Shown here: piece after piece, positions 11,681 to 23,639 of the stretch
Position numbering within the stretch: the stretch's first letter is position 1
How the letters are laid out: each line of letters begins with the position of its first letter
Origin: Plectrocnemia conspersa
Lineage: Eukaryota; Arthropoda; Insecta; Trichoptera; Polycentropodidae
DNA: 64,000 nucleotides
Direction of reading: 5' to 3'
Assembly (NCBI GenBank): GCA_009617715.1
Contig: VTFK01000512.1
Coordinates: forward strand, 155,613-219,612
Notes under the pieces: model-generated
What the model was told of the DNA's origin: nothing
The model's database searches: none
The model's input: only the letters and a program-made list of their open reading frames with translations
Made by a program: the position numbers and the translations under genes

Positions 11681-12400
11681 ATATGCATTAGCTTATTTTT
11701 AAACTGACATTATTAATTTTCTTTTATGATTATTATTATAGTAGATTTTTTAATTTAAAGGCTAATGCGTAATAATATTTTTTTATTATTTAATAAAATA
11801 AAATAAAAACTAATAGTAGATTTTCATGTAATGCATAATTTTGCATATAAATCAGATAATTTAAAGTTATATTTATATACAAAAAATACAGTGAAATAAT
11901 ACTTTTAGTTTCGTTTTAAGAAAGTATAATATAAAAAGAGTTAATTCACTGTATGTTTATACAGAATAAAATATTTTGTCAAATCCAAAGGGTTGAAAAA
12001 CAATATATTTTTAATAAAATGTATATATTTTATCTGTTTATTATTATATATTTTGTACCAAATAAATTTGTATATTTAATTACGTGTTATTATTTCATAA
12101 TAACGTTTAAATACTTTTAATAATTACGGTGTTTACAACACAAATGTGTACATTACTATTAGGCAGATAAATAAAATCGTTATATTCACGGTTCATCTTT
12201 AAATGCGTTTTATAAAGATAAACGTTAAACTTATAATTATTTTAGCTAGTCGTGAATCTAGTTCACAATTAATTCTCTATTATTATATAATTTTTATTGT
12301 TTAAATCGGATTTTTTCAGTTTTAAAAGTAGCCGTAATTACATTTTCATTGTGTCCTGTGAAAGGTAATTGCATAGAGTAATGAAAGAAAATGGCGTAGT
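11681..12400. other. AT-rich non-coding stretch
   Basis: No gene or repeat recognised; many short T and A runs. Confidence 0.6.
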
Positions 12401-12880
12401 GTGAGTATGGTAGGTATAACAAAGCCCGGCGCAACAGTAATTGCCCCTAATAACTGCGTTTTGTTCTCATGCCATCAAAGGACTCGCAGCGATTTTTTCT
12501 TTATCAGATTCTCTGCGTACATTGTAATGGCTGTGGCTGTTTTATTCGACGATTGTTTAATTAGGATTTTTTCAATACGATCGTGCGTTACTGCTATGCG
12601 CCCGAGAGAGGAGAGAGAGACACGCACTTCTTGCCAACACACGCACTTATTTTTTAGATTGAAAATTCACAACGCATGTATTATACGCACTCTCCGAGGT
12701 CAGCGATGCTGATCGTCGTGTTCTTCGTCGACATCGTTCGGAGACCGTGAACGAACGAGTTCTCCTATTGTAGATCGCAACACCTTTTTCGCGTCAGAGA
12801 AATTACCCTACATGATTTTTATGCTCCTCATAACTACGATTTAAAAAAGTAAGTATGAGACGAAGCGTTTAGAATAATAT
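12400..12880. other. Moderate-GC unique island with a donor-like site
   Basis: CpG-containing unique sequence with a GAGAGAGGAGAGAGAGA-like purine tract near 12603-12620. A good donor motif (AAAAAA before GTAAGTATG) lies near 12848, but the frame leading into it is open for only about 30 codons and no acceptor is clear. Likely regulatory or an untranslated exon. Confidence 0.35.
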
Positions 12881-12908
12881 GCTCGAAAAGCTAGTGACTC
12901 AAATGAGT

Positions 12909-12964
12909 CATATACGCCATTCAAAAAGTGGCTCATTTGAGCCACTTTTTGAATGGCGTATATG
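12909..12964. repeat. Perfect 27-bp hairpin with a 2-base loop
   Basis: The arm 12909-12935 (starting CATATACGCCATTC) is exactly inverted at 12938-12964, separated only by TT. Just outside is a second small palindrome, ACTCAAATGAGT. A loop this short is too tight for a normal microRNA precursor; it resembles a fold-back insertion or a cruciform. Confidence 0.85.
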
Positions 12965-13770
12965 CATCGAAGCAATATTAAAATATATTCTGTGGCATTC
13001 ATAATACATCAAAAATATAAGATCACGTTAATAAAACTGCATATTAAAGCATTCACACAACGACCTGAATTTCTACCTTGGAAAAGGTTTTGAGGCCGAA
13101 GGGGTGCGACTTTGCATAAAAAAATAGACGCCGGAAAAGTAAGTTAGAGTTTATTTAATTAAGCATGTATTAAAAAAATATATATGTATATATGGAAATT
13201 TAGCTACGGTTATCAAGCGGTGGAGTCAAAATAACTACCCTTGAAAATCGAGTTGGAGTTATCGTCGGAGATCCGTGTCTAATACTGTGACTCTAGGTTT
13301 GAGTTCTTAAAGCGTCTTCATTTATATGACTGCCTGACTCCACCCATCAACCTCATTGTGATCAAGTGTCACATATTCTATATTGCTGATTCGGGACAGG
13401 TCTGGCGAATGGCAGATGAGAATGTAGGTGGGCCAATTGCATCGCTTCTTGTACCCCTCAAAGAGAAATATCTGAGTTTTTAATGAATTATCTCCAACAA
13501 GAATAATTATTTTACTGCTGGAATTTCAGACTATAGAACCATATTTGTGCAGAACGCAAATCACGAAAAAAATGGTAAAGGACTCCACTTGACGCTTTGA
13601 CGCATCAACGAAATTATTTCTGCCAGGAACACCTCCACATAAATATATTTTTATATTTTATATGATATATATATATATTTATTGTAGATGTTAATTCATT
13701 TCAGGTGTCAGTGTCGGGTGGCGGTGTTGAACGCGAAAAAGTACAAGTTGAGCAATAAGGTATAACATAC
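12965..13770. other. Unclassified low-to-moderate GC sequence
   Basis: Unique-looking sequence with no long frame on either strand and no recognised transposon protein. It may be a decayed element. Confidence 0.4.
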
Positions 13771-15780
13771 AGTAAAGTAAAAAATAAAGTATTAGTTGTA
13801 TGTAAAGTGAAAACAAGAAATACTGATCATTTTATTGTATCATATATATTTATATAGAAAAATATAATGTAATTTCAATAAAAAAAATATTGAGATAATA
13901 AAATAAAATTACCATATTAAAAATAGAATTTTAAAAATGTGACTGGAATGTAAATATGATATAGAATAACATTTATAAAAATATAGTGAAAAGTAAAATA
14001 AAAAGCCAATATAAGTTTAGAACAGAACCGTAGTTTAATGATAATATTGATAATGCTTTAAAGAGAAGAGAGAAATTATTTAGAATATTTAAAATAATAA
14101 AAACAATACGAGTAGAACATAAAGTTTTTAATTAAAAATGGGATACATACCAACAATGTAGAAATTTGGCAGTCAAAGCATTAAAAAGTAGTATGAAAAG
14201 TCGATAGATAAAATAAAAAATGATCTGAATAAAAAAATAATTAATTCCTAAGTACAAAACAATAGCCATATAAGACATTTAATGTAAAATTTGTTAAATT
14301 TAAATCAGTATCTTTATAAGTAATTTACAACATAATTTGTTAATAAAAAAAAAGGAATTGGATGTAAATATATAATAATTAAAGAAACTTTAATATTAGG
14401 AAGTAAATTACATTATTTAGAAAATAAACTACAGCTCTATGACGATCTACAAATACATTTTAATGTAAACTATCTAAATTTTTAACTAAGTTGGATTAAA
14501 TTAAAATCAAATTTAATGTACATTTAACTATGTTTTGGACAGTTTTTATAATTGATAATTGTTAGTTATATGGCGGTGTTAAATGGTAAATTAAAAGGTG
14601 ATTTAATTGTGTTTGAAGATTTGTTTCATAAAATATAATAAGCTCTGTGGTTTTCGAAAGACTATTTTACAGCATAAATCTAGGAAATTTTATAAAAATC
14701 AAATCATTGTTATATGATTTTTTATATACACAATATATCACTAAACCTAAAATATTAACTTAACCCAAAATAATTAATTTTGCTTAAAATGTAACCTAAT
14801 CTTACATTTAGATTTATCTGACTTGATTAAGCTTTACTCAGGTATATATTTAACTTATATAATAGACGAGAGTTCTCTATTGTTCTTAAGCCTTTAAGGA
14901 TATATTTTAAAATATACATTTTATGATTTCAAGAATATTCAGAGTATTAATATAAAATAAATATTGAATGCATCGCATAATTTATGTATATGTTTTTTGC
15001 ATTCTGTAGTCTTAGGTTGGGTAAATAAACAGCAAATAAACCCGCGCTCTAGGAGAGATGCAAAGTCCAGGAGAATTTGTTTCATATAAGTATATATACG
15101 TTGTGTTAACTCATATACGGGTTTCCCCCAAATAGGACTTAAAACTTTGCTTTATTTCGTAAGCATTTGCCATTCAAATACTATTTTGCTTTCGTGAATA
15201 AATCTAAACTACACAAAGCTCGCATATGTATGGTGCTATGTTCCCTACACAGTAAAGTTGCTATAAAATAAAATATTTGATGAGTCTATTTATATGATGG
15301 CAATGTAGTAATAAAAAATTATAATGTTATTAATGCTTCATGTATTAAATAAATAAAGTAGCTATATAGCAATTGTTAAAATAAAATGTCACGCACATAT
15401 CAATTTTCTTAGAACTTACATAAGTTCATTAAAGATATGACTTTTTTACTTTGTTAAGTGCAGATTATAGAGCTGTTTTATAGCATAAAATCGTGTTTTT
15501 AAAATGTATAACATATGCAGTTAAAAACATTTCACTTAAGATGTGTTTTTGTTTATGTTAAAATATATAACTGTACGTTGTTAAAAAACATTTTTCATGA
15601 AAATCTCAAATTAAACGCTTTTTCCGCAACAATGTCTATTACTATTATCCTCGAATAGGCAGTAAGTCACACTTAACCGGTCGTATAATATATGCGGGTA
15701 CTACTCATTGATTCAAAAGTACTTTATGATCGTTTCTAGTAGATTAGTTTAATCGATTGATTATTAAAAGTATTGAAATA
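13771..15780. other. AT-rich non-coding stretch
   Basis: About 2 kb of low-GC sequence, with 13.8-14.5 kb consisting of A-rich runs such as AAATAAAATTACC. No gene, RNA or assignable repeat was recognised. Confidence 0.6.
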
Positions 15781-16200
15781 GTTATAAGTGTTTAATTATA
15801 GTCATCGCTTCAGTAAATAAGGAAAGAGATGTAGAGTAGGTGTAGTTCGGTAGACGAGCGTAGAAGATGCGGTCGTGACAGAAAATGCAGAAAAGCGATC
15901 GACGTAAAAAATTGGCGTGACCAAATGGGTCAAGAAGTGGCAGCCGTCGTCTGAAACGCACAATGCGAGAAAAAAAGGAAAAACTTACGCGTGACGCAAC
16001 AAACCAGTTTTTGCCGTAGCCGTTTTCTATGAGAAAAACGCGATCGTGCGACTGTTGCCAACTATCGACACATCCAAATTGCAGGTCGAGAAGCTGCTGT
16101 TTCAGGCTACAACGCGAAGAAAATTGCCAGCTCGGTAATGTGCGATGGTAACGTGAATCTGACATTACGCTGATTGCACGCCAGCGCAGGAGATTTATGC
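15780..16200. other. CpG-rich unique island
   Basis: Moderate-GC block rich in CpG. The minus strand is open for 127 codons (15782-16165), the longest such frame on that strand, but the translation is rich in Ser, Phe, Arg and Leu with no recognisable domain and no splice context. Treated as conserved non-coding DNA rather than a gene. Confidence 0.4.
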
Positions 16201-16359
16201 TTTTAACGACTTCAAACTTGTGTCATTAAATCCAGCCCTAATGCCTTTATGTATACATTTTATAACACATTTCCTAACTCAACGAATGAACAGCTTTCAT
16301 GGGAAAAACAACTTATTTGCTCAGATCAGTTTAAATCTAGCATCATTTAAGCTTTTTTC

Positions 16360-16740
16360 AGGAGGGAGCAAAAGTTGGCCAAATGTTTTTTTTAATATAT
16401 CGATTCGATTAAGATTTTTATTATTTAATTAAAAAATATTTTTCTGGATAAATTGAATGGGTCCCTGATTATAAAATCCACGTCAAAAGCAATAAAATAG
16501 TGCCGTCGCCATCGCGGTGGGAACGGTCGGTTATCTAGCGTTCTTATTAAGACTTTTTATAACAATATTACGACTTAAAAGAAGAGCGCAAAAAATAATC
16601 ATGCCTTCTCAGAAGGAAAAATTTCACGTCAAAAGCAATAAAATCGCAGTGGGAACGCTCGGTTACCTACCGTTTATATTAATTCTTCTTATAAAAATAT
16701 GTATTTTTCGATTATTCGTAACTTTACGACTATATTAAAA
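16360..16740 (-). repeat. R2 fragment plus R1 units, copy B
   Basis: R2 in reverse orientation (CAGGAGGGAGCAAAAGTTGG at about 16360, then TTAAGATTTTTATTATTTAA) leads directly into two R1 units marked by CACGTCAAAAGCAATAAAAT (16480 and 16626), GTGGGAACG.TCGGTTA and GAGCGCAAAAAATAATCA. The frame at 16517-16738 is produced by the repeat. Confidence 0.65.
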
Positions 16741-16789
16741 TAATTGAACAGCTTTTCGTTAACTATTCGATATTCAAATAGTTCAAAAT

Positions 16790-17090
16790 AACATTTTTTG
16801 GACATAAAAATCTATCCCATATTTGCGGTTTTTTATAATTATTGTTGCTTTATTTTATAACTTTTGCAATTATAATGAACTTATACATTGCGTAAAATTG
16901 CTAGTTGTAACATATGTTTATCTTTTAAAGATAAGTTAATCGTATTACAATAAAAATATTTTTTAATAATTATGATATAAAATATACTTTATTTTAAATT
17001 AATAACAATAAAATTAATTTAAGGTTGAATATTGCATATTTTTATAATAAAAATGCAATTAAAATATCATTTTAATTTTCAGTCGATTCA
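16790..17090 (-). repeat. R5 AT-rich module, copy 2 (inverted)
   Basis: Reverse-complement relative of 3640-3960: GACATAAAAATCTATCCCAT, TTGCGGTTTTTTATAATTAT, TTGTTGCTTTATTTTATAAC, TTGCGTAAAATTG, then TTGAATATTGCATA and ATGCAATTAAAAT. It again borders an R1 array, in the mirror arrangement of copy 1. Confidence 0.65.
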
Positions 17091-17380
17091 AATAAAATAA
17101 ATTGATTTGAGGACCACACAAGCACCTAATTCTTTAAATTAGCGTAATTACTGTGACCAAAATTGATTATTTAATAATAGTGCGATTACACAAAAATCTC
17201 GTTACGATTAGAACTAAAGGGTTTCCTTATAAATAACACACAAGGATTCTCCAGTGCATTGAATGAATATTTCTTTGTTATGAAACGGTCACGGTAAACA
17301 ATATATCACCGGAAGACAAATAGCTCTATAAGACCATAGTATTTCCGTTAAGCAATTCACATCATCAAACAAATGTCACA
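17091..17380. other. AT-rich unclassified
   Basis: No feature recognised. Confidence 0.5.
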
Positions 17381-17720
17381 AAGGCGTATATTTATTTCGG
17401 TGCATCGATTGAGTGAGCAAGCTCTACAGCCATGAATACATAAGGGCAGTCACAGGAAGTCACTCTGCAGACTCCGGCAGACACTCGAAAAGACTAACAG
17501 ACGTCCATCCGCCCGTGGACAACATACTGTCATGGATGCTTGCACCAGAGAGAGATCGACTCCGCCATACGAGCACCGTAGCAGATAGGGATCAACTCCG
17601 CTCTGAGGATCTTTGACTGACATCATCCTTCCGCCAGCATCACCACCATTGTTTGCAGAAAACATCTCGCCTGTCACAATATGTTTTATAATCTAATAAA
17701 AATCTCACTACTTCGGATCC
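17380..17720. other. Moderate-GC block of unknown nature
   Basis: A GC-richer patch ending in an A-rich segment with AATAAAAATCTCACTAC followed by TTCGGATCCCGAAA. The end looks somewhat like the poly-A region of a retroelement LTR or 3' end, but no paired copy, primer-binding site or polyprotein is present in the window. No credible protein in either orientation. Confidence 0.25.
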
Positions 17721-17764
17721 CGAAACTTAAAACTCTAAATATGGTATCGATATATGATATATTA

Positions 17765-18240
17765 TGGCATTGAGAGGGGTCAAATGATCGCTTTTTAATA
17801 TTGTTTTTTCAATAAGATTCATATTATTTAAATAAATGAAATGGATTTTCTTGCCAAATTCATATTTAGAATCCACGTCAAAAGCAATAAAATCGTGCCG
17901 TCGCAGTGAAAACGCTCGGTTAACAAACGTTTATACTTAGACTTTTTATATCAATATTACGACTTAATGAAAGATATCTAAACCGAATTTTGATTAATAA
18001 GAGAGCGCAAAAAATCACTTCTCAGAAGTAAAAAATCCACGTCAAAAGCAACAAAAACAGTGGAAACGCTCGATTATCTAGCACTCATACTACGAATTCT
18101 TAAAATAATATTACAAATTAAATGCAGAACATCTAAACCGAGTTTTGGATAATATGAGAGCGCAAAAAAATTATTCATTCTCAGAATTAAAAATTCCACG
18201 CCAAAAGCAATAAAACCGTATCGTTGCCGACGCAGTAGAT
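17765..18240 (-). repeat. R2 fragment plus R1 units, copy C
   Basis: R2 remnant (GAGAGGGGTCAAATGATCGC, TCAATAAGATTCATATTATT) followed by three R1 units in one orientation: CACGTCAAAAGCAATAAAAT at 17874, CACGTCAAAAGCAACAAAAA at about 18041 and CACGCCAAAAGCAATAAAAC at about 18197. AACCGAATTTTG or AACCGAGTTTTGG blocks separate the units. Unit spacing is about 160 bp. Confidence 0.7.
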
Positions 18241-19480
18241 ACAATCAAAATTTTATAATAAGAACAATAAAGTTGATTATATCAAATCAGGTTTCTCAAT
18301 GTACGATTTAAATATTTATCTAATACCAAAATATCATATCTACTAACATTTTATTTTATTTATGATATTACTAGCGGGTATTTTGTTGTATAAGTTTGCC
18401 TCTAAGTTAAAATCCTTTAAGAAAAATGACTGCAAAGAACAAAAGTTGATAAAACACCTTAACCTATATATGATATTTTAACACACTCGGAACGAAACGA
18501 CTAAAATTTTTTTTTTATATGATAATGGGCTGTATTAATTTAAATTATATATGCAATTGTATACAATTTTTTATGACTTCTATATTTTTTGCTTACGACG
18601 CTATAGACACATAAGAAGTTAGTCTTGGCACCATTATATATAAGAATATAAGGTCTTTACGTTATTAACTATTGTATAAAGCTCTAACTGTTCTTAGTTA
18701 TTTTTGAAATACAAATCAAACACTCACTTTTTGATCTCGGAACCGGTCCTCAAAATTTAAAGATTTCATCACGAAAATTATTTATATAGTTTAGTCAATC
18801 CTTACACGCACTGTATATATATATATATTATTTTTAAAGTTAAAACGTACTAATTTAATTCGCACTCCGAATATTTATATTCAGTTAAATCAAACAACGC
18901 ACATGAAAAATGAATGAAAACCGTTTTTATAAACAATTGTTACGTTGCTACTGGCCACCATGTTTAATATTTAAATGCTGAATTTTCATTGGTCGACAGT
19001 CAGAGCCTCAAATTAAAAACAAAAGAATTCAATACATCGGAGTTTTGAATTTTTATTAATTATAATAAAATAATAATAGATCGATAGTTCAAAAAAAATA
19101 TGAATTTGGAAAATTGAATGCGAAAAAATCAACATTTGGTTTAATTCCAGTTGGTATGCTTAAAAAAATATAGGACCTTATCGCATACACACTGGTAATT
19201 GTTTTTGACTACATTTTTTAACAATAAATAAAAAACATAGCCAATTCATTAAGATGTTGGGATTTGTCTTGCGATACGCGTGAGCTAATGAGCTCGAGGT
19301 CACTGTGTGACTTTTACAATCACCCACTTCTATAATCTAGTTTCCAAATAATGTAACCGATTCACTTTTATTAGAAAATATTCATATCAATTTTTATTTT
19401 TCACAAAATTAATAGGTATTCTCAATATGTCATCACAAATAATAATTATAAAATTTAATATTTAAAAAAAATATTATAAA
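18241..19480. other. AT-rich non-coding stretch
   Basis: Contains (TA)n near 18815-18828 and the usual AT-rich background. No gene or classified repeat seen. Confidence 0.55.
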
Positions 19481-19484
19481 ACAG

Positions 19485-19650
19485 TGGGCAACACCTAAAG
19501 TAGTTGAGAAGCTGGGTGACTCGTGCAAGAGTTGCGTTCTCAAGCGCTGACGTGCTTGCCGTAAACAGACAAGGATAAGGGACGCGATCGTGGCTCTCTA
19601 GAGCAACGCTATATCCAACTGGTGGCCCGCGAACTAAATCATTTTTTTTC
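19485..19650 (+). repeat. R3 dispersed repeat, copy 1
   Basis: Shares GAGAAGCTGG.TG, TTCTCAAGCGCTGACGT, CTTGCCG, AAGGATAAGGGACGCGATCG and CTCTCTAGAG with 54510-54650 and with the inverse copy at 63190-63330. It ends in TGGTGGCCCGCGAAC, a GGCCCGCG motif like the ends of some hAT/Charlie-type elements, and lies just upstream of an hAT relic, so it may be a terminal part of that element. Confidence 0.6.
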
Positions 19651-19689
19651 AAAACTTTAAAGATATTTATAAAGAATTAAAATGTGCCG

Positions 19690-20312
19690 TAGCGCGGAAT
19701 GACAGTTTTGACAAGTGCCCAGTTATTGTAATTAAATGAGAAAAACATATTGGGCTTGCGGGACTGTTACAAAAAGAAGGAATAAATTGTCGAATGTTGC
19801 ACTGTATTATGCATCAGAAAGCACTGTGTAATATTTCGCTGAAACTAAAAGATGTAATGGACAAGGTTTACAAAATTACAAATACACATCAATTTTAAAA
19901 CTCTTATGAACGAGCTGGAAGCTGCGTATAATGATCTGTTTTTTATAGTAATATTCGCTGGTTGTACCTTAAAAAAATTTTTACACTTCGAATATAAATT
20001 CACCCTTCTCTCACGTTAATTAGCGTTTAATATGTAATAGCATATTTAGTTAATGGAATTATTTCTTATTAGACATTACATTTATTTAATATTACAATAA
20101 AATATTTAATATATATTATCTTCACAAGCATATCACTGACAAAATATATGTTATATTTTAATTTTAATTTAAGATGTTTTCAATTGTATGACATGATGAT
20201 TAAGCATAGTATAAATTTATTCAACAGTATTTATATTACACCTGTAGACTCTAAATATCAAATGGAATTATGCGATCTAGTGGAACATCTGAGGAAAGCG
20301 AAAATCTAATTG
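19690..20312 (+). pseudogene. hAT-superfamily transposase relic (ZBED5/FAM200-like group)
   Basis: The frame 19743-19895 reads KHIGLAGLLQKEGINC, then RMLHCIMHQKALCN, then ISLKLKDVMDKVYKI before a stop. It matches the domesticated hAT group whose catalytic region has H-C-I-I-H-Q-x-A-L-C followed by LK..DVM..V.KI.N. Further on NELEAAYNDL and, after a frameshift, IRWLYLKKIFTLR match the ELDAEYGDL and VRWLSRGKVLKRFFELR regions in order. A later open piece (about 20240-20309, YQMELCDLVEHLRKAKI) may be a C-terminal fragment. Stops and frameshifts make it non-functional. Confidence 0.7.
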
Positions 20313-21160
20313 TATTAAATAAAAAAAAATGGTTCGCCATTTATTTATGAAGTAAAAACGCGTTATTAATAATACATATAATATGAATTTTTATTAACTC
20401 TTCAATGACATTGAATTCATACTGCTTATAATAATTTAACGTAAACGACTATATCGAACGAGTAATACGTAAAAGATAAATGTTGCAATTATAATTTAAC
20501 AATACGATATGCGGAATAAAAAATGTTTAAATCGAATCAAGTTTGTTGTTTAAATATTTATATTGCATTAATTTAAATAACGTTTCAATTTAAAGTATAA
20601 ACCTTATATAGAGAAGGGTTGTCGTAACGTAAAATATGATAACCGTATCCTTTCTACTTCTTGCTTGTCAAAGATAATTGCAATCGTTCGTGCTTCGAAT
20701 TCCTTATTTTTAATGGCGAGCTCTGCTCTTTTAAAAGTTCACCGTACATATAAACGAACTCTTTCCACAATAAACCATTTATTTAGACTCATATTAATTA
20801 ATATTTTAAATAGCAATAGTAAGTATGTGCCTCAAAAGTCACGTTGGGTCAAAATTTATGGAACGAAGAATAAAGTTGTAAGTATAATAGCTACTCGATC
20901 GTGATTATTGGTCATGAACAAGATTAGAATGACAAACTTGTATTTGTGCTTTGCTTAACAAGATATTACACAAAAATATGTTATTTTAAGACATCACATT
21001 CAACATCAAAATTTAAAAAAAATATGTGTCAGTAAGAGAGTTAAATAAAATGTTTTTTTTTTAAATAGTATCGAATAAAGAATAAGTTACTGTTAAAAAA
21101 ATATTAGTTAAATCTTATTCTACTGCTCCTAAATGTAACTTCTGTGTATTTATAGCGACG
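20313..21160. other. AT-rich non-coding stretch
   Basis: Slightly GC-richer around 20640-20900, where a 79-codon frame with no recognisable domain occurs. No supported feature. Confidence 0.5.
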
Positions 21161-21660
21161 GATTTAAAATTTAAATATTAGAAAAGGCGTTAAAACGACA
21201 ATCCAGCATTCAGATAGACCACCAGGAGTGACGAGAGAAGCTCCGTGTCGGACGACAAGTATAGAACGGAAGAATGCAACGGTTAGAGGTCGCGGTGGGC
21301 AAAAAGCAGGTCGGCGCACGAATGCACAGGCTGCATGGGGGCGAACCAAATATTTATGTTAATCCAATGCAAACGATATGTATCGGATCACGATCTCGTT
21401 TCCTTCCGCCGTAATTATAATCGCGTCATTCTTAACGGTCGGTTCGGCGCACCACCGAGCGTTTGTCTCTACCATATGGGGGCTCCGTTGCCTCATGAAT
21501 ATGGATTCTCCGGGACAGATGTCGCCCCAAATCGTCTTCCGAATCGACTTCGATCCGGTGCGTAAGTCTGTAGATCCCACAATAGATCCAAAATCGAAAA
21601 GACAATCTTATATTGTACCGAATGTTAAAAAAACATTTTCCACCGTCGGGCTTCAACAAG
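21160..21660. other. CpG-rich unique island
   Basis: GC- and CpG-rich, with several overlapping frames on both strands (for example + 21378-21731 and - 21359-21580). The + frame at 21378 begins with a hydrophobic stretch (ISFPSAVIIIASFLTVGSA) that could mimic a signal peptide, but it continues into AT-rich sequence without a domain. Overlap on both strands argues for stop-poor conserved non-coding DNA. Confidence 0.4.
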
Positions 21661-22980
21661 AAACATTTTACAAAAAAAAAAATAATCCTTACTTTGATAC
21701 ATGTTGTTTCAAATTATTTAAATATTTTTAAATTTCCTATATTTTATTAATTAAAAAAAATACAATGTCTGATAAATAAAATATAAATTGTATCAATATT
21801 GATTAAGAAAATATAAATAAATTATAAAAATATTGATTTTTGAGCTTACATTTTTTTGCCATGGATTCTTTAAATTCTCTATTAACAAGGATTTAAACGA
21901 AATCTTGTATATGCTTGTAAATATGAAATTTTAGAAATTGCTACATAGTAATTAATATACAGCTGTATGTGGACTTTCGCAAAAGCTTGTAATTATTTTT
22001 TTTTAAATCAAAACGAATTAGGTTTGATTTTTTTTTTTTATTAATAATATATTTTTTAAGCATTCCAATTGTTGTGCTACAACAAAGTGTTGATAATAAA
22101 GTCGAAATAAACAGCAACTTAATAACAATTTTTGGCAAGATGCAAACAAGATCTGTAGGCCAGTAATTCTATATGTAATTTAAAGCGGTTTAGTTATTAA
22201 AAAAATAAAATATATTGTAAGAAAAGAGTTTTATGTTATACTGTACTGCAATAATTCAAGTTAAGAAATAATATTTCATTATTATTATTATTATCTTATA
22301 TATAATATTTTAGTCTGTACTAAATTTGATTTAGATTCAACTTGCTTTTAGTTTATATTAAAACGTAATTTAACAAATATTTATTTTTATTATAGCTCAG
22401 ATTAAAATTAAACTTTACATAAGAGTTGGATAAAATAAATATATGCCTAACTTTGTAATAAACTTATTTATATTCAACTTAGTTTAAAATATATTTCAAT
22501 CATAACTAACAATAATATAATATATAAATAATATATTCAATAATTATAATAATTTATTTAAAACGTATCACATCAAAACTTCTGTGTTAGAGTAATTTAT
22601 GGAAAATAAGTGCAAGACAAATAAGTTTTAACCTAGCACAAAAGTGAGATTAAATATATTTATATAAATTACACTTTTATCACAGAATATATTATTGTTT
22701 TATGATCTTTGTTAATAACATAATTTGCGCAAGCATGATACAAAAATTCTTGTCCAAACCCAAAAATTAAAAAAAATATGTATTGCAAAAATATATGCAG
22801 TTAATTTATAAACTATAATTTTACAATACCTAATTAAAAGTATTGTGCATTGCCACTGTTATGTTTAATGATGCAAATATAATAATATCACAAAAAATAA
22901 TAGAGTATATAAGTTGCTCTCATAAGCATATTTTAGTACAGATGAATATTAAAGAACCTTAAAAAAAACTGTTTGTCATA
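21661..22980. other. AT-rich non-coding stretch
   Basis: Contains an (ATT)n tract near 22277-22291. No gene or repeat family recognised. Confidence 0.6.
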
Positions 22981-22984
22981 AGAA

Positions 22985-23170
22985 CTTCTCGCAAACGGTA
23001 AACAGTAGCGACGTGATATTTTCACACGTCATTTAGGCCGCTATTTCTATGTCAAGTATGCTATTTTCAACTTTTAAGATAAAAGTTGCTGTAATACGTA
23101 TCAATGAAAGCGTTGAAAAAATTGTACAGCGACGTGCTACTGTAATACGTGAAGACAAGAGATTATAACA
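22985..23170 (+). repeat. R4 dispersed repeat, copy 1
   Basis: Characterised by GCTGTAATACGTATCAATGA and a 3' block ACAGCGACGTGCTACTGTAA plus TACGTGAAGACAAGAG. The 3' block recurs at 30871-30970 and 37860-38020. A TGCAATACGT-like motif occurs twice within a copy. Nature unknown; possibly the 3' end of a SINE or MITE. Confidence 0.55.
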
Positions 23171-23639
23171 TATTGTTTATATTATTAAGTATTAAAATAT
23201 TTTTTTAGTAACAGAATTAATAATCAAAAAAATACTGAATAAATAATGTGTTTTAATTTATTTTAAGCGAAACTAAGAAATAAATCTGTAATATATTATT
23301 GAGAAAATCGAAGAATTTTTTTCATCTATTATTTATATTTTTTTTAAAATAGGTTACACCCAATGCGTCACGAAAGTTGAAAAAATACATATTAAGAAAT
23401 ATAAAAAAATTATTGTTTTAAAAAATAAAATAAGATTATATTTTTTAAGACAATTTTAAACAACTAGATTTGCATACAAATAGTATATTGTATTATATTT
23501 TATACTACAAACAATTCCATTTAATAAAACAATATATAATATCGCACACTAAATAAATATATAATATATTAAATAATAAACTAGATAATTACAAATAATA
23601 TATTTGCTAAAAACAATAATAAAATGTTTTGATATAATG
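23171..23639. other. AT-rich non-coding stretch
   Basis: Nothing recognised. Confidence 0.6.

Noticed and set aside
12909..12964. MicroRNA precursor
   Set aside because: The loop is only 2 bases and the stem is perfectly paired at 27 bp, unlike normal animal pre-miRNAs.
15782..16165. 127-codon minus-strand open frame
   Set aside because: Composition (Ser, Phe, Arg and Leu rich) and lack of any domain or splice context look like stop-poor CpG-rich non-coding DNA. I could not support a gene.
17380..17720. Possible solo LTR
   Set aside because: Only an AATAAA-like segment and composition suggest it; no paired LTR, TG...CA limits with target duplication or polyprotein were seen.
21378..21731. 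117-codon frame with a signal-peptide-like start
   Set aside because: At least four frames overlap on both strands, and the tail enters poly-A/AT-rich sequence. Better explained as a conserved non-coding island.
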